Of a stretch of DNA of 10,562 nt, positions 7,301 to 10,382 are shown piece after piece (position 1 is the stretch's first letter; each line of letters opens with the position of its first letter). Made by a program: the position numbers and the translations under genes. The stretch comes from Baffinella frigidus. Taxonomy: Eukaryota > Cryptophyceae > Cryptomonadales > Baffinellaceae. The notes beneath the pieces are model-generated. The model worked only from the letters and a program-made list of their open reading frames with translations, did no database searches and was not told the origin of the DNA. Location: NCBI GenBank assembly GCA_026770585.1, contig MU646560.1, forward strand, positions 98,675-109,236, in the 5' to 3' direction.

Positions 7301-8444
7301 TCTCGCCCTCCTCCTTCGCATCCTCAGTGCCCGGTCGTCGGTTGTTCGCCGCCTCCCCCGCACCCTGTGGTTTGGGGTGTGGGGTTTGGGGTGTGGGGTG
7401 CGGGGTTTTGGGTTGGGGGTTTGGGGTTGGGGGTTGGGGGTTGGGGGTTTGGGGATTAGGGATTAGGGTTTGGGGTATATGGTTTATGGTTTGTGGTTTG
7501 TGATTTATGGTTTATGGTTTATGGTTTGGGGTGAGGGGTTTAGGGTTACAAGGTTTCTGGGTTCTGGTTTGGGGTTCAGGGTGTGGGGTTTCTGGTTTCT
7601 GGGTTTCGGCTGTACCTCCCGCACGGAACAGATGCCGAGGTTGGCGAGGGACTCAGTCGGTTCGCCCTTTCCAAAAGTCAACATTTCCAAAAGTCAACGT
7701 TCACCCTTTCCAAAAGTCTTTCCCCCCAAGGGCAACCAGACCCCTTTGCACCGTAAAATCCGTCAAAAGTTGAGGCGGTAAGTCCTCCTGTGAGCGTGAG
7801 CTTGAGGGTTTATTTACCTGCCGCATATTTATTTGCCGTTCCGAACGGATGCCGTATCCCTTAAGTGGCCAGTAGGCTCATACGCCCTACCGTAGGGCCC
7901 TAGGACCTGCCTAGGACCTCTTGGCGGTCAAATTTGACCGCCTCGCCACTTAAGGGATAGTGTTTCGCGAGGGAGTGTCGGCACACGTCGTTCAAACCCT
8001 TGTTCCGCGGGTCAAGTCCAGGCCTCTAAGTTCAGGTCTTCAAACCCTCATGCATCGTGAGCATTATGGATAGTACCTGGCGTGAGCTTTGGGGAGGGAG
8101 CGTGAGCTTGGGGGTATATTTACCTGGCGGGCGCAACGGATGCCGTGTTTCGCGAGTGTTGGCACACGTCGAGCCTCTTTCCCCTTATTTTCGTGGTACT
8201 AATTGATAATGCTTCGGCACCAACACATCTTATCAACCGACGTTTCACCCAGCGTTCTGGTCGAAATTTCCTTGGACGCCCTTCGAAAAGCTGACACTAC
8301 TACACAGGGCTCCACACAGTATGTGTGGTCACGTGTGAGGTTTCGGAGTTACCTGGCGGGCGGAACGAATGCCGTGTTTCGCGAGTGAGTGTTGGCACAC
8401 GTCGAGGCCTTTAAGAGCCTCTTTCCCCGCGCGCGCACGGCCCC
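1292..8444 (-). CDS. Partial HECT-type E3 ubiquitin ligase gene, N-lobe exons dispersed over 7 kb
   Basis: HECT ligases accept ubiquitin from an E2 on a C-lobe cysteine and pass it to substrates; the N-lobe binds the E2. Eight minus-strand exon blocks (8353-8444, 6611-6707, 5709-5770, 5274-5348, 4577-4666, 3225-3296, 1551-1665, 1292-1380) lie in the order of a HECT N-lobe. From 6707 leftward all seven join in frame with AG/GT borders. The product reads in family order: acidic linker, NGLFFAPLP, VRFLGTYLAKAMLDNRL, ISLPLSYPLFKLL, LSLSDLRDVDPDK, ARHLEHLLGL, DLNDYCLTMEF, LVPGGADVAVTLDNVEEYV. From family knowledge this is closest to TRIP12/UPL3 proteins. The EVGTGLGPT segment expected between the first two blocks was not found, nor the C-lobe, which would lie at or beyond the left edge. 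Every exon has fragmentary duplicates nearby and introns are mainly telomere-like repeats. It may be a decayed or duplicated subtelomeric copy rather than an expressed gene. The assignment is confident, function is not. Confidence 0.75.
1381..1550 (-). repeat. Telomere-like intron between exons 6 and 7
   Basis: GTGTGGG units (1386-1412) are followed by degenerate gggttca and gggtgta units. On the gene's strand the intron reads GTAACCC...CCACGCCAG, with C/T-rich repeats supplying pyrimidines and CTAA words. Confidence 0.75.
1551..1665 (-). CDS. HECT exon 6: DLNDYCLTMEF to LVPGG
   Basis: The sequence is 115 bp with acceptor AAAACAG|GAG on the right and donor GGCG|GTAACCC on the left. It reads ERERALGHLPDLNDYCLTMEF, then APSSTMHGFAAHPLVPG plus one base. 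The HECT family has (vEDLgLdFtlPg...eLkpGG) here. Exon 7 begins with GA, completing a second Gly to make the conserved GG, so phase 1/1 is confirmed by both reading and homology. The intervening intron (1381-1550) is mostly GTGTGGG-type and GGGTTCA-type repeats. No second copy of this exon was seen, unlike its neighbours. Confidence 0.75.
1666..1874. other. Telomere-like repeat plus unrecognised spacer
   Basis: GTTTGGG units at 1678-1712 are followed by about 140 bp of unrecognised sequence with higher A/T content (gagagaaaaaatgcaaactt) and a short return to ttagggttt at 1855-1870. No gene was seen. Confidence 0.5.
1877..2263 (-). pseudogene. Exon 5 copy interrupted by a 352 bp element
   Basis: The stretch 1877-1895 matches the 3' end of exon 5 (AILDPQ|GTG) and 2248-2263 continues it (gtcttcgcgcttcc). 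Between them lies the longer member of the gttggccac palindromic family. The right end of the exon runs into ccccacacc repeats. The copy is disrupted. Confidence 0.65.
1896..2247. mobile_element. Long member of the GTTGGCCAC inverted-repeat family
   Basis: The left part (1896-1960: gacgggaaataatagaaaat, agaaattggagccattctgt) and right part (2180-2240: aaatggctccaatttcc, ccggtggccaacttctctgc) correspond to the arms of the 158 bp element at 3637-3794. About 220 bp of unrelated sequence lies between, against a few bases in the short form. No transposase frame is visible. It is either the longer parent or a MITE that has taken an insertion. Ends are approximate. Confidence 0.6.
2251..2387. repeat. 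Tandem block D, copy 1
   Basis: It repeats at 2566-2716: exon 5 fragment, ccccacaccccacacccc array, then tgcaatgccagaaggtgata and the next exon 5 copy. The unit is about 315 bp and joins two exon 5 copies, so the exon 5 cluster grew by duplication of exon plus array. Confidence 0.75.
2366..2576. repeat. Block E, copy 1 (pairs with 3049-3258)
   Basis: This is a near-identical ~210 bp block: exon 5 copy, the words ctatcttaacata and atagcata.agttgacaat, ttttttatttatagcaaaaa, then the 3' end of another exon 5. Differences are few, so the duplication is fairly recent. Confidence 0.8.
2367..2441 (-). CDS. HECT exon 5, alternative copy C
   Basis: The sequence is 75 bp, 25 codons: LDLGWEHLLGLAAR then NCKADAILDPQ, with donor CCCCAG|GTGACC and candidate acceptor TTAAGATAG|CTG. 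It is nearly identical to 3050-3124, and the two lie in a ~210 bp duplicated block (2366-2576 and 3049-3258). The frame is open and phase 0. It is either a second alternative exon or simply a recent duplicate. Confidence 0.4.
2542..2583 (-). pseudogene. Exon 5 fragment
   Basis: The minus strand reads KREADAILDPQ|GTTC at its 3' end, then breaks into the ccccacacc array at 2584. Confidence 0.6.
2584..2640. repeat. C-rich CCCCACA array
   Basis: Units of ccccaca have the same 7 bp period as GTGTGGG at 1386, in inverse orientation. Similar short arrays lie at 2273-2330 and 2775-2820. Confidence 0.75.
2696..2766 (-). pseudogene. Exon 5 copy with a 5 bp deletion
   Basis: It follows exon 5 (CATCTGGAGCACCTGCTGGGG and the ATCGTCGACCCCCAG|GTG end), but five bases are missing in the LAAR codons, putting the two halves in different frames. 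The acceptor side runs into ccccacacc repeats. Confidence 0.6.
2828..3048. other. Exon 5 remnant and C-rich spacer
   Basis: The stretch 2828-2872 keeps a trace of exon 5 (gccccaggaggtggtccagg). The rest to 3010 is degenerate ccccaaccatgca and ccccaccaatgca repeats. No intact exon. Confidence 0.5.
3050..3124 (-). CDS. HECT exon 5, alternative copy B
   Basis: The sequence is 75 bp, 25 codons without a stop: LDLGWEHLLGLAAR then NCEADAILDPQ. The donor is CCCCAG|GTTC and a candidate acceptor is TTAAGATAG|CTG. It differs from the main copy in its first residues (LDLGW in place of ARHLE) and in NC for KR. It lies 100 bp from the main copy, is phase 0 at both ends and could replace it in a transcript without breaking the frame. 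The acceptor lacks a strong pyrimidine tract, so use is uncertain. Confidence 0.4.
3225..3296 (-). CDS. HECT exon 5, main copy: ARHLEHLLGLAARKREADAI
   Basis: The sequence is 72 bp, exactly 24 codons, with acceptor ACGGCAG|GCG and donor CCCCAG|GTTC. It reads ARHLEHLLGLAAR then KREADAILDPQ. After exon 4 this gives DVDPDK-ARHLEHLL, matching DIDPVVARSVYHLEDIV in TRIP12. Phase is 0 at both ends. It is one of three phase-compatible copies (also 2367-2441 and 3050-3124), and I take it as the main one because its 5' end fits the family best. Confidence 0.7.
3404..3597. repeat. TTAGGGG / TTAGGG array
   Basis: About 190 bp of ggggtta and gggtta units mix 7 and 6 bp periods, G-rich on plus. It meets an exon 5 copy directly at 3598. 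Runs of four G make it a strong candidate for G-quadruplex formation. Confidence 0.9.
3598..3804 (-). pseudogene. Exon 5 copy interrupted by a MITE
   Basis: The minus strand has the 5' part of exon 5 (HVEHLLGLAAR) at 3598-3636. The acceptor side continues at 3795 (ccgcgcctgccgtt, as at 3292-3304). The 158 bp element 3637-3794 sits between. The 3' half of the exon is replaced by the TTAGGGG array. Confidence 0.7.
3637..3794. mobile_element. 158 bp MITE inserted in an exon 5 copy
   Basis: CCGCG is present at 3632-3636 and again at 3795-3799, while the uninterrupted exon (3291-3300) has it once, so a 5 bp target duplication is inferred. The ends form long inverted repeats: tgtgcagagaagttggccac at the left pairs with gtggccaacttatctgcaca at the right, continuing about 60 bp inward with mismatches. 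There is no coding capacity. Confidence 0.8.
3811..3925. repeat. Mixed telomere-like repeats
   Basis: Degenerate ggtttcggttt, gtgtggggt and gtttgggat units are G-rich on plus. No exon within. Confidence 0.7.
3946..3990 (-). pseudogene. Exon 4 copy, 3' half
   Basis: The minus strand reads PLSLSDLRDLDPDK|GTAACG, with L for V. It is truncated upstream at a G-rich run (ggggcggggggcggg). The donor is intact but no acceptor is seen. Confidence 0.65.
4032..4158. repeat. GTGTAGG array
   Basis: About 17 units of 7 bp, nearly all GTGTAGG, with two gtttatg interruptions in the first half. It ends in a run of T at 4158 and then an exon 4 fragment. Confidence 0.9.
4163..4215. repeat. Exon 4 scrap and duplicated GGTGCGATCGCTA
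   Basis: The stretch 4163-4188 (gcagcttggacagcgggt) matches the PLFKLL codons of exon 4. It is followed by two direct copies of ggtgcgatcgcta, four bases apart, each holding the octamer gcgatcgc. Confidence 0.6.
4425..4487 (-). pseudogene. Exon 4 copy lacking its 5' end
   Basis: The minus strand reads FKLLKHEPLSLSD then LRDVDPDK|GTATCC. The first ten codons are replaced by ccctgaccctgaacc repeat. A possible AG at the junction would give the wrong phase, so it is probably not usable. Confidence 0.65.
4577..4666 (-). CDS. HECT exon 4: LPLSYPLFKLL and DLRDVDPDK
   Basis: The sequence is 90 bp, exactly 30 codons, with acceptor ACACAG|ATT and donor AAG|GTAAGC, the best donor in the window. It reads ISLPLSYPLFKLLTH, then EPLSLSDLRDVDPDK. 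TRIP12 has LPLGLPFYKWML followed by a DLFDIDP block in the same place; this segment leads into the E2-binding subdomain of the N-lobe. Phase is 0 at both ends. Copies of its 3' half lie at 3946-3990 and 4425-4487, and copies of its 5' end at 4163-4188, 4716-4738 and 4768-4789. It is the only complete copy. Confidence 0.8.
4676..4789. repeat. TTTAGGG array with two exon 4 5'-end scraps
   Basis: GGTTTAG units at 4684-4714 are followed by 4716-4738 (cagcgggagcgggggcaaaagctgtg) and 4768-4789 (agcgggagtgaactctgttt). Each is a diverged copy of the acceptor and first codons of exon 4. Confidence 0.55.
4836..5058 (-). pseudogene. Exon 3 copy interrupted by a 141 bp MITE
   Basis: The stretch 4836-4866 reads LAKAMLDSRL|GTAACC and 5011-5058 continues KILVLERSLRTYL. 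Removing 4867-5007 and one AGG restores an open exon aligned to 5274-5348. The acceptor AG is altered (ctccacggg for ctcccctgg), so this copy is doubly disabled. Confidence 0.75.
4867..5007. mobile_element. TTATCC hairpin MITE, copy 1
   Basis: This is an almost fully palindromic 141 bp element: gggaaacctatttttctttc at the left pairs with gaaagaaaaataggtttccc at the right, and pairing continues through gatggcaacg and the aaatt.ctacaca core. AGG flanks it on both sides (4864-4866, 5008-5010), and the uninterrupted exon 3 has AGG once at this point. No open frame of note. Confidence 0.85.
5174..5184 (-). pseudogene. Exon 3 scrap (3' end)
   Basis: The sequence gtaccaggcggtttcg keeps the last codons and GTACC donor of exon 3, then breaks into GTGTAGG repeat. 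Confidence 0.5.
5188..5268. repeat. GTGTAGG array, second
   Basis: About eleven 7 bp units lie directly against the donor of exon 3. The unit type is that of 4032-4158. Confidence 0.9.
5274..5348 (-). CDS. HECT exon 3: RFLGxYLAKAMLDNRL motif
   Basis: The sequence is 75 bp, exactly 25 codons: GREKILVLVRFLG followed by TYLAKAMLDNRL. This is the most recognisable HECT block, equivalent to [22 protein letters not shown] in TRIP12. The acceptor is ACCAG|GGG on the right and the donor CTG|GTACC on the left. It is phase 0 at both ends and joins to exon 4 to give DNRL-ISLPLS, matching the family's RLVDLPL. The introns on both sides are telomere-like: GTGTAGG units lie directly against the donor, starting 5 bp away. 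One interrupted copy (4836-5058) and two short fragments (5174-5184, 5403-5430) flank it. Confidence 0.8.
5403..5430 (-). pseudogene. Exon 3 scrap (5' end)
   Basis: The minus strand reads CCCAG|GRDKILVLV, matching the acceptor and first codons of exon 3, then breaks at ttcagggca. Confidence 0.6.
5434..5612. repeat. TTAGGG/TTTAGGG array with duplicated flank
   Basis: Nine TTAGGG hexamers (about 5512-5566) are bordered on both sides by the same ~45 bp mixed block (tttggggtttagggtttggg, tacagggtgtagggcttagg). The 6 bp period is unlike the 7 bp terminal unit. Confidence 0.9.
5651..5700. repeat. GTTTGGG array
   Basis: About six units of gtttggg and gtttagg end at the donor side of exon 2. Confidence 0.85.
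5709..5770 (-). CDS. HECT exon 2: NGLFFAPLP segment
   Basis: The sequence is 62 bp with acceptor TGCCAG on the right and donor GTACAA on the left. It reads (G)SPFVHRDNGLFFAPLPPGVP. HECT proteins of the UPL3/TRIP12 type carry an xGLFPxP or GLFALP segment at this point, shortly before the FRFLGK motif, and the next exon here supplies that motif in phase 0. A shorter reading with a GC donor (CCCCCAG|GC) exists, but it breaks phase with the next exon, so the GTAC donor is preferred. A truncated second copy lies at 6106-6157. Confidence 0.65.
5771..6105. other. Intron sequence with exon 2 scraps
   Basis: There are small copies of the exon 2 acceptor region at 5942-5960 (caccaacggcgaacctgg) and 5986-6005 (gaacctggaggagattggg). 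The rest is degenerate telomere-like repeat and about 80 bp of unrecognised A/T-richer sequence (5818-5900). Confidence 0.5.
6106..6157 (-). pseudogene. Exon 2 copy, donor lost
   Basis: The minus strand reads (G)SPFVHRDNGLFFVPLPP with acceptor GCCAG, V for A. Its 3' end passes from CCCCC straight into TACACCC repeat, losing the GVP codons and the GTAC donor. Confidence 0.65.
6158..6392. other. Degenerate telomere-like repeats
   Basis: Mixed gtttagg, gtttggg and gttgggg units, with one exon 2 scrap near 6252-6275 (gtgcacggatggccagcctg). No other feature seen. Confidence 0.55.
6393..6453 (-). pseudogene. Linker exon copy, 3' half
   Basis: The minus strand reads GTEEAKEEGEKEDEAP then GTAG|GTCTGTG, as in 6611-6707 but with AEEPA deleted to P. 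The upstream side ends at ctacacc repeat. Confidence 0.6.
6474..6570. repeat. C-rich ACCCTAC array
   Basis: Units of accctac (inverse of GTGTAGG/GTAGGGT) degrade into ccccaacccc. Orientation is opposite to the terminal telomere. Confidence 0.8.
6611..6707 (-). CDS. HECT gene acidic linker exon
   Basis: The sequence is 97 bp with acceptor CCACAG at the right and donor GTCTG at the left. It reads GAGEAANNRRPG, then TEEAKEEGEKEDEAAEEPAV plus one base. The following exon (5770) begins GT TCG CCG, completing a Gly codon, so the phases agree (1/1). The Glu/Lys-rich low-complexity content suggests a disordered acidic insertion in the N-lobe, where this family is variable in length. It has no motif of its own and is assigned by position, phase and multiplicity. 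Partial copies occur at 6393-6453, 6828-6880, 6951-6987 and 7291-7370. Confidence 0.6.
6828..6987 (-). pseudogene. Linker exon copy split by an ACCCTAC array
   Basis: The stretch 6828-6895 (atcatccttctcgccctcct) and 6951-6987 (ggttgttcgccgcctcccc) are the 3' and 5' parts of the linker exon. Array units at 6898-6950 lie between them. The sequence at 6966-6990 repeats 6694-6720 exactly. Confidence 0.6.
6998..7137. mobile_element. TTATCC hairpin MITE, copy 2
   Basis: This 140 bp element is closely related to 4867-5007 and in the same orientation, with ends ttatccggg and ccggataa. GGTT flanks it at 6994-6997 and 7138-7141. The empty site is present at 6712-6740 (gttggccgagggggttgggt), which has GGTT once, so boundaries and a 4 bp duplication are directly readable. 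Confidence 0.9.
7142..7290. other. Unrecognised spacer
   Basis: It starts as a copy of the sequence after 6730 (tgtgtaaagcggtg). Then 7185-7240 holds a possible splice acceptor (CCACAG|GAGGGGCAC on minus), but the following frame resembles no HECT segment. Confidence 0.4.
7291..7371 (-). pseudogene. Linker exon copy, 5' part
   Basis: The minus strand has CCACAG|GAGEAANNRRPGTEDA then KEEGEKEMVS. The 3' end and donor are lost at gagatggtt. A telomere-like array starts directly at the acceptor side. Confidence 0.6.
7372..7600. repeat. Mixed GTTTGGG/GTGTGGG/GTTTATG array
   Basis: Short runs of different 7 bp units follow each other: gtgtggg, gttgggg, gtttatg (7480-7527), then gtttctgg. They are G-rich on plus. 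Confidence 0.85.
7616..7655 (-). pseudogene. Exon 1 copy, 3' part (SLANLGICSVRE)
   Basis: The minus strand reads SLANLGICSVRE|GTACAG, clearly related to SLAKHGIRSARQ of 8353-8444 but diverged. The upstream side breaks at the ttcgccctttcc repeat. Confidence 0.55.
7669..7725. repeat. TTTCCAAAAGTCAAC short tandem repeat
   Basis: Three units of tttccaaaagtc(aac) are spaced 15 and 24 bp apart. No known role. Confidence 0.75.
7823..7990 (-). pseudogene. Exon 1 copy interrupted by a 105 bp MITE
   Basis: The stretch 7823-7854 (with a ~15 bp internal insertion) and 7960-7990 together match the 3' part of exon 1. The element 7855-7959 sits in the codons for HGI. Flanking intron words (gagcgtgagcttg) are shared with the copy at 8124. 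Confidence 0.65.
7855..7959. mobile_element. TATCCCTTAAG MITE inserted in an exon 1 copy
   Basis: Perfect 15 bp inverted ends tatcccttaagtggc and gccacttaagggata. Two uninterrupted copies of the site (atgccgtgtttcgcgag at 8140 and 8369) define the insertion point between atgccg and tgtttcg, leaving at most a single-G duplication or an internal TA. Inside are ctaccgtagggccctagg and a perfect 20 bp palindrome at 7923-7942. Confidence 0.85.
8124..8170 (-). pseudogene. Exon 1 copy with 4 bp deletion
   Basis: It matches exon 1 (AKHGIRCARQ|GTAAAT), but one of the two tandem gagt words of exon 1 is missing, a 4 bp loss that shifts the frame upstream. A further fragment of the donor region (gtacctggcgtgagc) lies at 8075-8089. 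Confidence 0.65.
8185..8340. other. No recognised feature
   Basis: Sequence between two exon 1 copies. I see no repeat, exon or element in it. Confidence 0.4.
8353..8444 (-). CDS. HECT exon 1: helix preceding the LEVxYxxEVGTG block
   Basis: The minus strand reads GRARAGKEALKGLDVCQHSL then AKHGIRSARQ, ending CAG|GTAAC. In TRIP12/UPL3-type proteins the HECT domain begins with a basic stretch and a helix of the form (r..A..vm..lgs.ra) before the LEVxYxxEVGTG motif, and this exon resembles that part. The right border is less certain: an AG lies at the CAGCAG near 8444-8450, beside telomere-like ggggtttgggg. Four or more broken copies of its 3' end lie to the left (7616-8170). Its end phase (0) fits the start of the linker exon at 6707, but the expected EVGTGLGPT exon would be skipped by that join. 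The match is short, so confidence is moderate. Confidence 0.5.
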
Positions 8445-8541
8445 TGCTGACGGGGTTTGGGGTTCGTATATCTGTTGTTGAGGGTTGAGGGTGTATCGTT
8501 TGTAAAAACACGCCTCTGTGGTTCGCACCGTGGTGGGTCCA

Positions 8542-8590
8542 ATGACAGAATGCTAGACGCTCAACGCTGAAAAGCTCGACGCAAGAACGC
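8542..8590. repeat. Subtelomeric module R, copy 1
   Basis: The word gctcaacgctgaaaagctcg followed by acgcaagaacgc recurs at 8788-8828 and, diverged, at 9385-9432. Each is preceded by (ag)aatgcta(g/a)a. Confidence 0.75.
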
Positions 8591-8689
8591 ACACCATAAC
8601 GTGAGAGCGCGGCCCACCGAGACAAAAATCGAGAGTGGAACGTCTCAAAGCAAAAGTGGAGCCTCTGTTAACTTAAGAAGTAACAGTGG

Positions 8690-8729
8690 AGACCCCTTGA
8701 GCGCCCGCCTCCTGCTTTCGGGTGCCGGG
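8690..8729 (-). pseudogene. Possible exon 1 5'-part copy
   Basis: The minus strand has CGAAAGCAG|GAGGCGGGCGCTCAAGGGG, similar to the acceptor and ALKG codons of exon 1. Similar sequence lies at 8961-9010 and 9633-9660. The match is short and GC-rich, so weak. Confidence 0.3.
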
Positions 8730-8731
8730 GT

Positions 8732-8779
8732 TAGGACAGAACGCTACACGCAAGACCGCCCGACACATCAACACCAGAA
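8732..8779. repeat. 48 bp direct repeat, copy 1
   Basis: The 48 bases starting taggacagaacgctacacgc are identical at 9264-9311. The second copy abuts the element at 9146-9263, whose TA flank is its first two bases. Confidence 0.85.
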
Positions 8780-8829
8780 TGCTAAACGCTCAACGCTGAA
8801 AAGCTCGACGCAAGAACGCAAGAACGCGT

Positions 8830-8959
8830 CTAACGTTATGGGCACACGCAAGGCAGTCTAGCCCCGCCGGCAGGCTCGTGAACGCCCGCGTGACCGGTCA
8901 CGCGGACGCCGAAGCCAGACGGTCGGTCGTGACTGCCTTGCGGGTGCCCATAACGTTAG
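8830..8959. mobile_element. 130 bp palindromic MITE
   Basis: 29 bp arms 8830-8858 and 8931-8959 (ctaacgttatgggca...) match at 28 of 29 positions. The interior holds a perfect 20 bp palindrome at 8886-8905 (ccgcgtgaccggtcacgcgg). It separates module R from the ccccttgagcgcc repeat. No clear target duplication. Confidence 0.8.
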
Positions 8960-9009
8960 AGAGACCCCTTGAGCGCCCCGCGGGAGGCGCGCGCCTCCTG
9001 CTTTCGCGT

Positions 9010-9087
9010 GCCGCCCTACGGTAGGGCCCTAGGACCTGCCTACGGCGAGTTAGGGTGAAAATTCGCCCTATGGCCACTTAAGGGATA
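9010..9087. mobile_element. Partial TATCCCTTAAG-family element
   Basis: It shares ctacggtagggccctaggac and the right end ggccacttaagggata with 7855-7959, but the left terminal repeat is absent. The central stem is a different sequence (agggtgaa...ttcgccct). Confidence 0.65.
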
Positions 9088-9145
9088 AGGCGAGATGTGA
9101 CTTGCCAGAGGGCCCTCGCAGCCCGCGACCACCCCTAAGGGTGTA

Positions 9146-9263
9146 CAGGGGTACCTCGCTCATAAGAAACCGCCCCCCCCCCTAGGACCACCATAGGGCC
9201 CTAGGCGTAGCCCTACTGTAGGGTCTTAGGGTGGGGCGGTTTCTTATGAGCGAGGTACCCCTG
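9146..9263. mobile_element. 118 bp palindromic MITE flanked by TA
   Basis: The arms are perfect over 33 bp if the TA flanks are counted (9144-9176 with 9233-9265), with ends caggggtacc and ggtacccctg. TA lies on both sides, the target duplication known for Tc1/mariner-type elements. The centre has ccctaggacca and gggccctaggcg words shared with other elements here. No open frame. Confidence 0.85.
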
Positions 9264-9377
9264 TAGGACAGAACGCTACACGCAAGACCGCCCGACACAT
9301 CAACACCAGAAGGACACGCGGTAGCAAGCCAACCACTAAAGCCTGACGCGACCTGTGGACCGCACCGGGTTGCATGC

Positions 9378-9432
9378 TAGAATGCTAGAATGCTAGATAC
9401 TAGGAAGCTCAACGCTGAAAAACTCAACGCAC
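9378..9432. repeat. Subtelomeric module R, diverged copy
   Basis: Three tgctagaa words are followed by aagctcaacgctgaaaaactc, related to 8542-8590. It ends against the next MITE at a run of A. Confidence 0.65.
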
Positions 9433-9455
9433 GAACGCAAAAAAAACGATCGCTA

Positions 9456-9627
9456 CCACGCAAGAGTGTAGGGCTGACCTGGGAAAACAAGCCAGTTCAC
9501 ACGGAATCTGTAACAACTTTCCGAAATTTCGATTTTTCTGTGGGAAGAATGTCCACTTATGAACTTAAGAAATAGTAGAATTCTACTATTTCTCCTGTGG
9601 GCCACTCTGCCCTACACTCTTGCGTGG
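9456..9627. mobile_element. CCACGCAAGAGTG MITE, copy 1
   Basis: The terminal repeats ccacgcaagagtgtagggc and gccctacactcttgcgtgg are perfect, flanked by TA on both sides (the inverted match extends to 22 bp including them). The centre is a perfect 26 bp palindrome at 9568-9593. The interior aligns, inverted, with 10078-10250. A 61-codon open frame across it is by chance. Confidence 0.85.
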
Positions 9628-9671
9628 TAGAAAGACCTCTTGCGCGCCCCCTGCTTCCGGGATTCGGTTTT

Positions 9672-9768
9672 CGGTTCTGGGGTTTGGGGGTTTGGGGTTT
9701 GGGGTTTGGGGTTTGGGGTGCAGGGGTTTGGGGTGCAGGGTTCAGGGTTTAGGGTTTAGACGGTCAAC
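9672..9768. repeat. GTTTGGG array
   Basis: Units of gtttggg with gtgcagg and gtttagg variants, G-rich on plus, lie between two MITEs. Confidence 0.85.
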
Positions 9769-9902
9769 GCACGACACTAGACAACTAGAACGCTGGAAAG
9801 ATAACCGGCCTGTGTTCCGGGCTTGGGGTTTCGGGGAGAGGATTGGCCACAGGGACAACAAACACGAGAAGACCACGCGCCAGAAACAAAAACCTAGCCC
9901 GT

Positions 9903-10018
9903 CTCGAGTTGAGTCTGGGACACAATCTGTCAACTTAAGGACCGAACGCAAGGATTCCTAGCGTTTTTGTGGGTAAATGGTCCTAAGTTGACACATTTTG
10001 TCACAGACTCAACTCGAG
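9903..10018. mobile_element. CTCGAGTTGAGTCTG palindromic MITE
   Basis: Arms 9903-9943 and 9979-10018 are inverted repeats with five or so differences over 40 bp. The word tcctaagttgacac in the right arm recurs in repeat A at 1169-1182. Confidence 0.8.
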
Positions 10019-10077
10019 GCCGGAACGCTGGGAAGAGCAGCGACCTGTGGACCGTCGCCACGCGCAAAACAAAACCA

Positions 10078-10250
10078 CCACGCAAGAGTGTAGGGCAGAG
10101 TGGCCTGCAGGAGAAATAGCCAGATCTGGCTATTTTGAAAAGTTCATAAGTCAACATTCTCCGCCGAGAAAAATCAAAATTTCGGAAAGTTGATACAAAT
10201 TCCGTGTGAACTGACTTGTTTTCCCAGGTCAGTCTTACACTCTTGCGTGG
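10078..10250. mobile_element. CCACGCAAGAGTG MITE, copy 2 (inverted)
   Basis: This 173 bp element is the same family as 9456-9627 in the opposite orientation. CA flanks both ends. The centre is a perfect 22 bp palindrome at 10114-10135 whose core differs from copy 1. Confidence 0.85.
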
Positions 10251-10325
10251 CAGCGTTCTGGGTTTCCAGCGTTCTGGGTAAGTGTCTTGCGCTGACCGTC
10301 TAAACCCTAAACCCTGAGGATACCC

Positions 10326-10374
10326 CACCTGTGGACCGTCCCGCGGTGTGCTGGCGCCGAGTCCAGAATCGCTC
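10326..10374. repeat. CACCTGTGGACCG repeat, possible exon
   Basis: The word acctgtggaccg occurs here and at 9350 and 10043. On minus this copy has AG and GT borders (GAAAGCAG|GGAGCG...GTCCACAG|GTGGGG) and about 15 codons (AILDSAPAHRGTVH). It could be an upstream exon of the HECT gene, but nothing in it is recognisable. Confidence 0.3.
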
Positions 10375-10382
10375 CCTGCTTT

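Noticed and set aside
9930-10328. Minus-strand open frame of 132 codons
   Set aside because: It spans two palindromic MITEs and their spacer; no conserved motif, open by chance.
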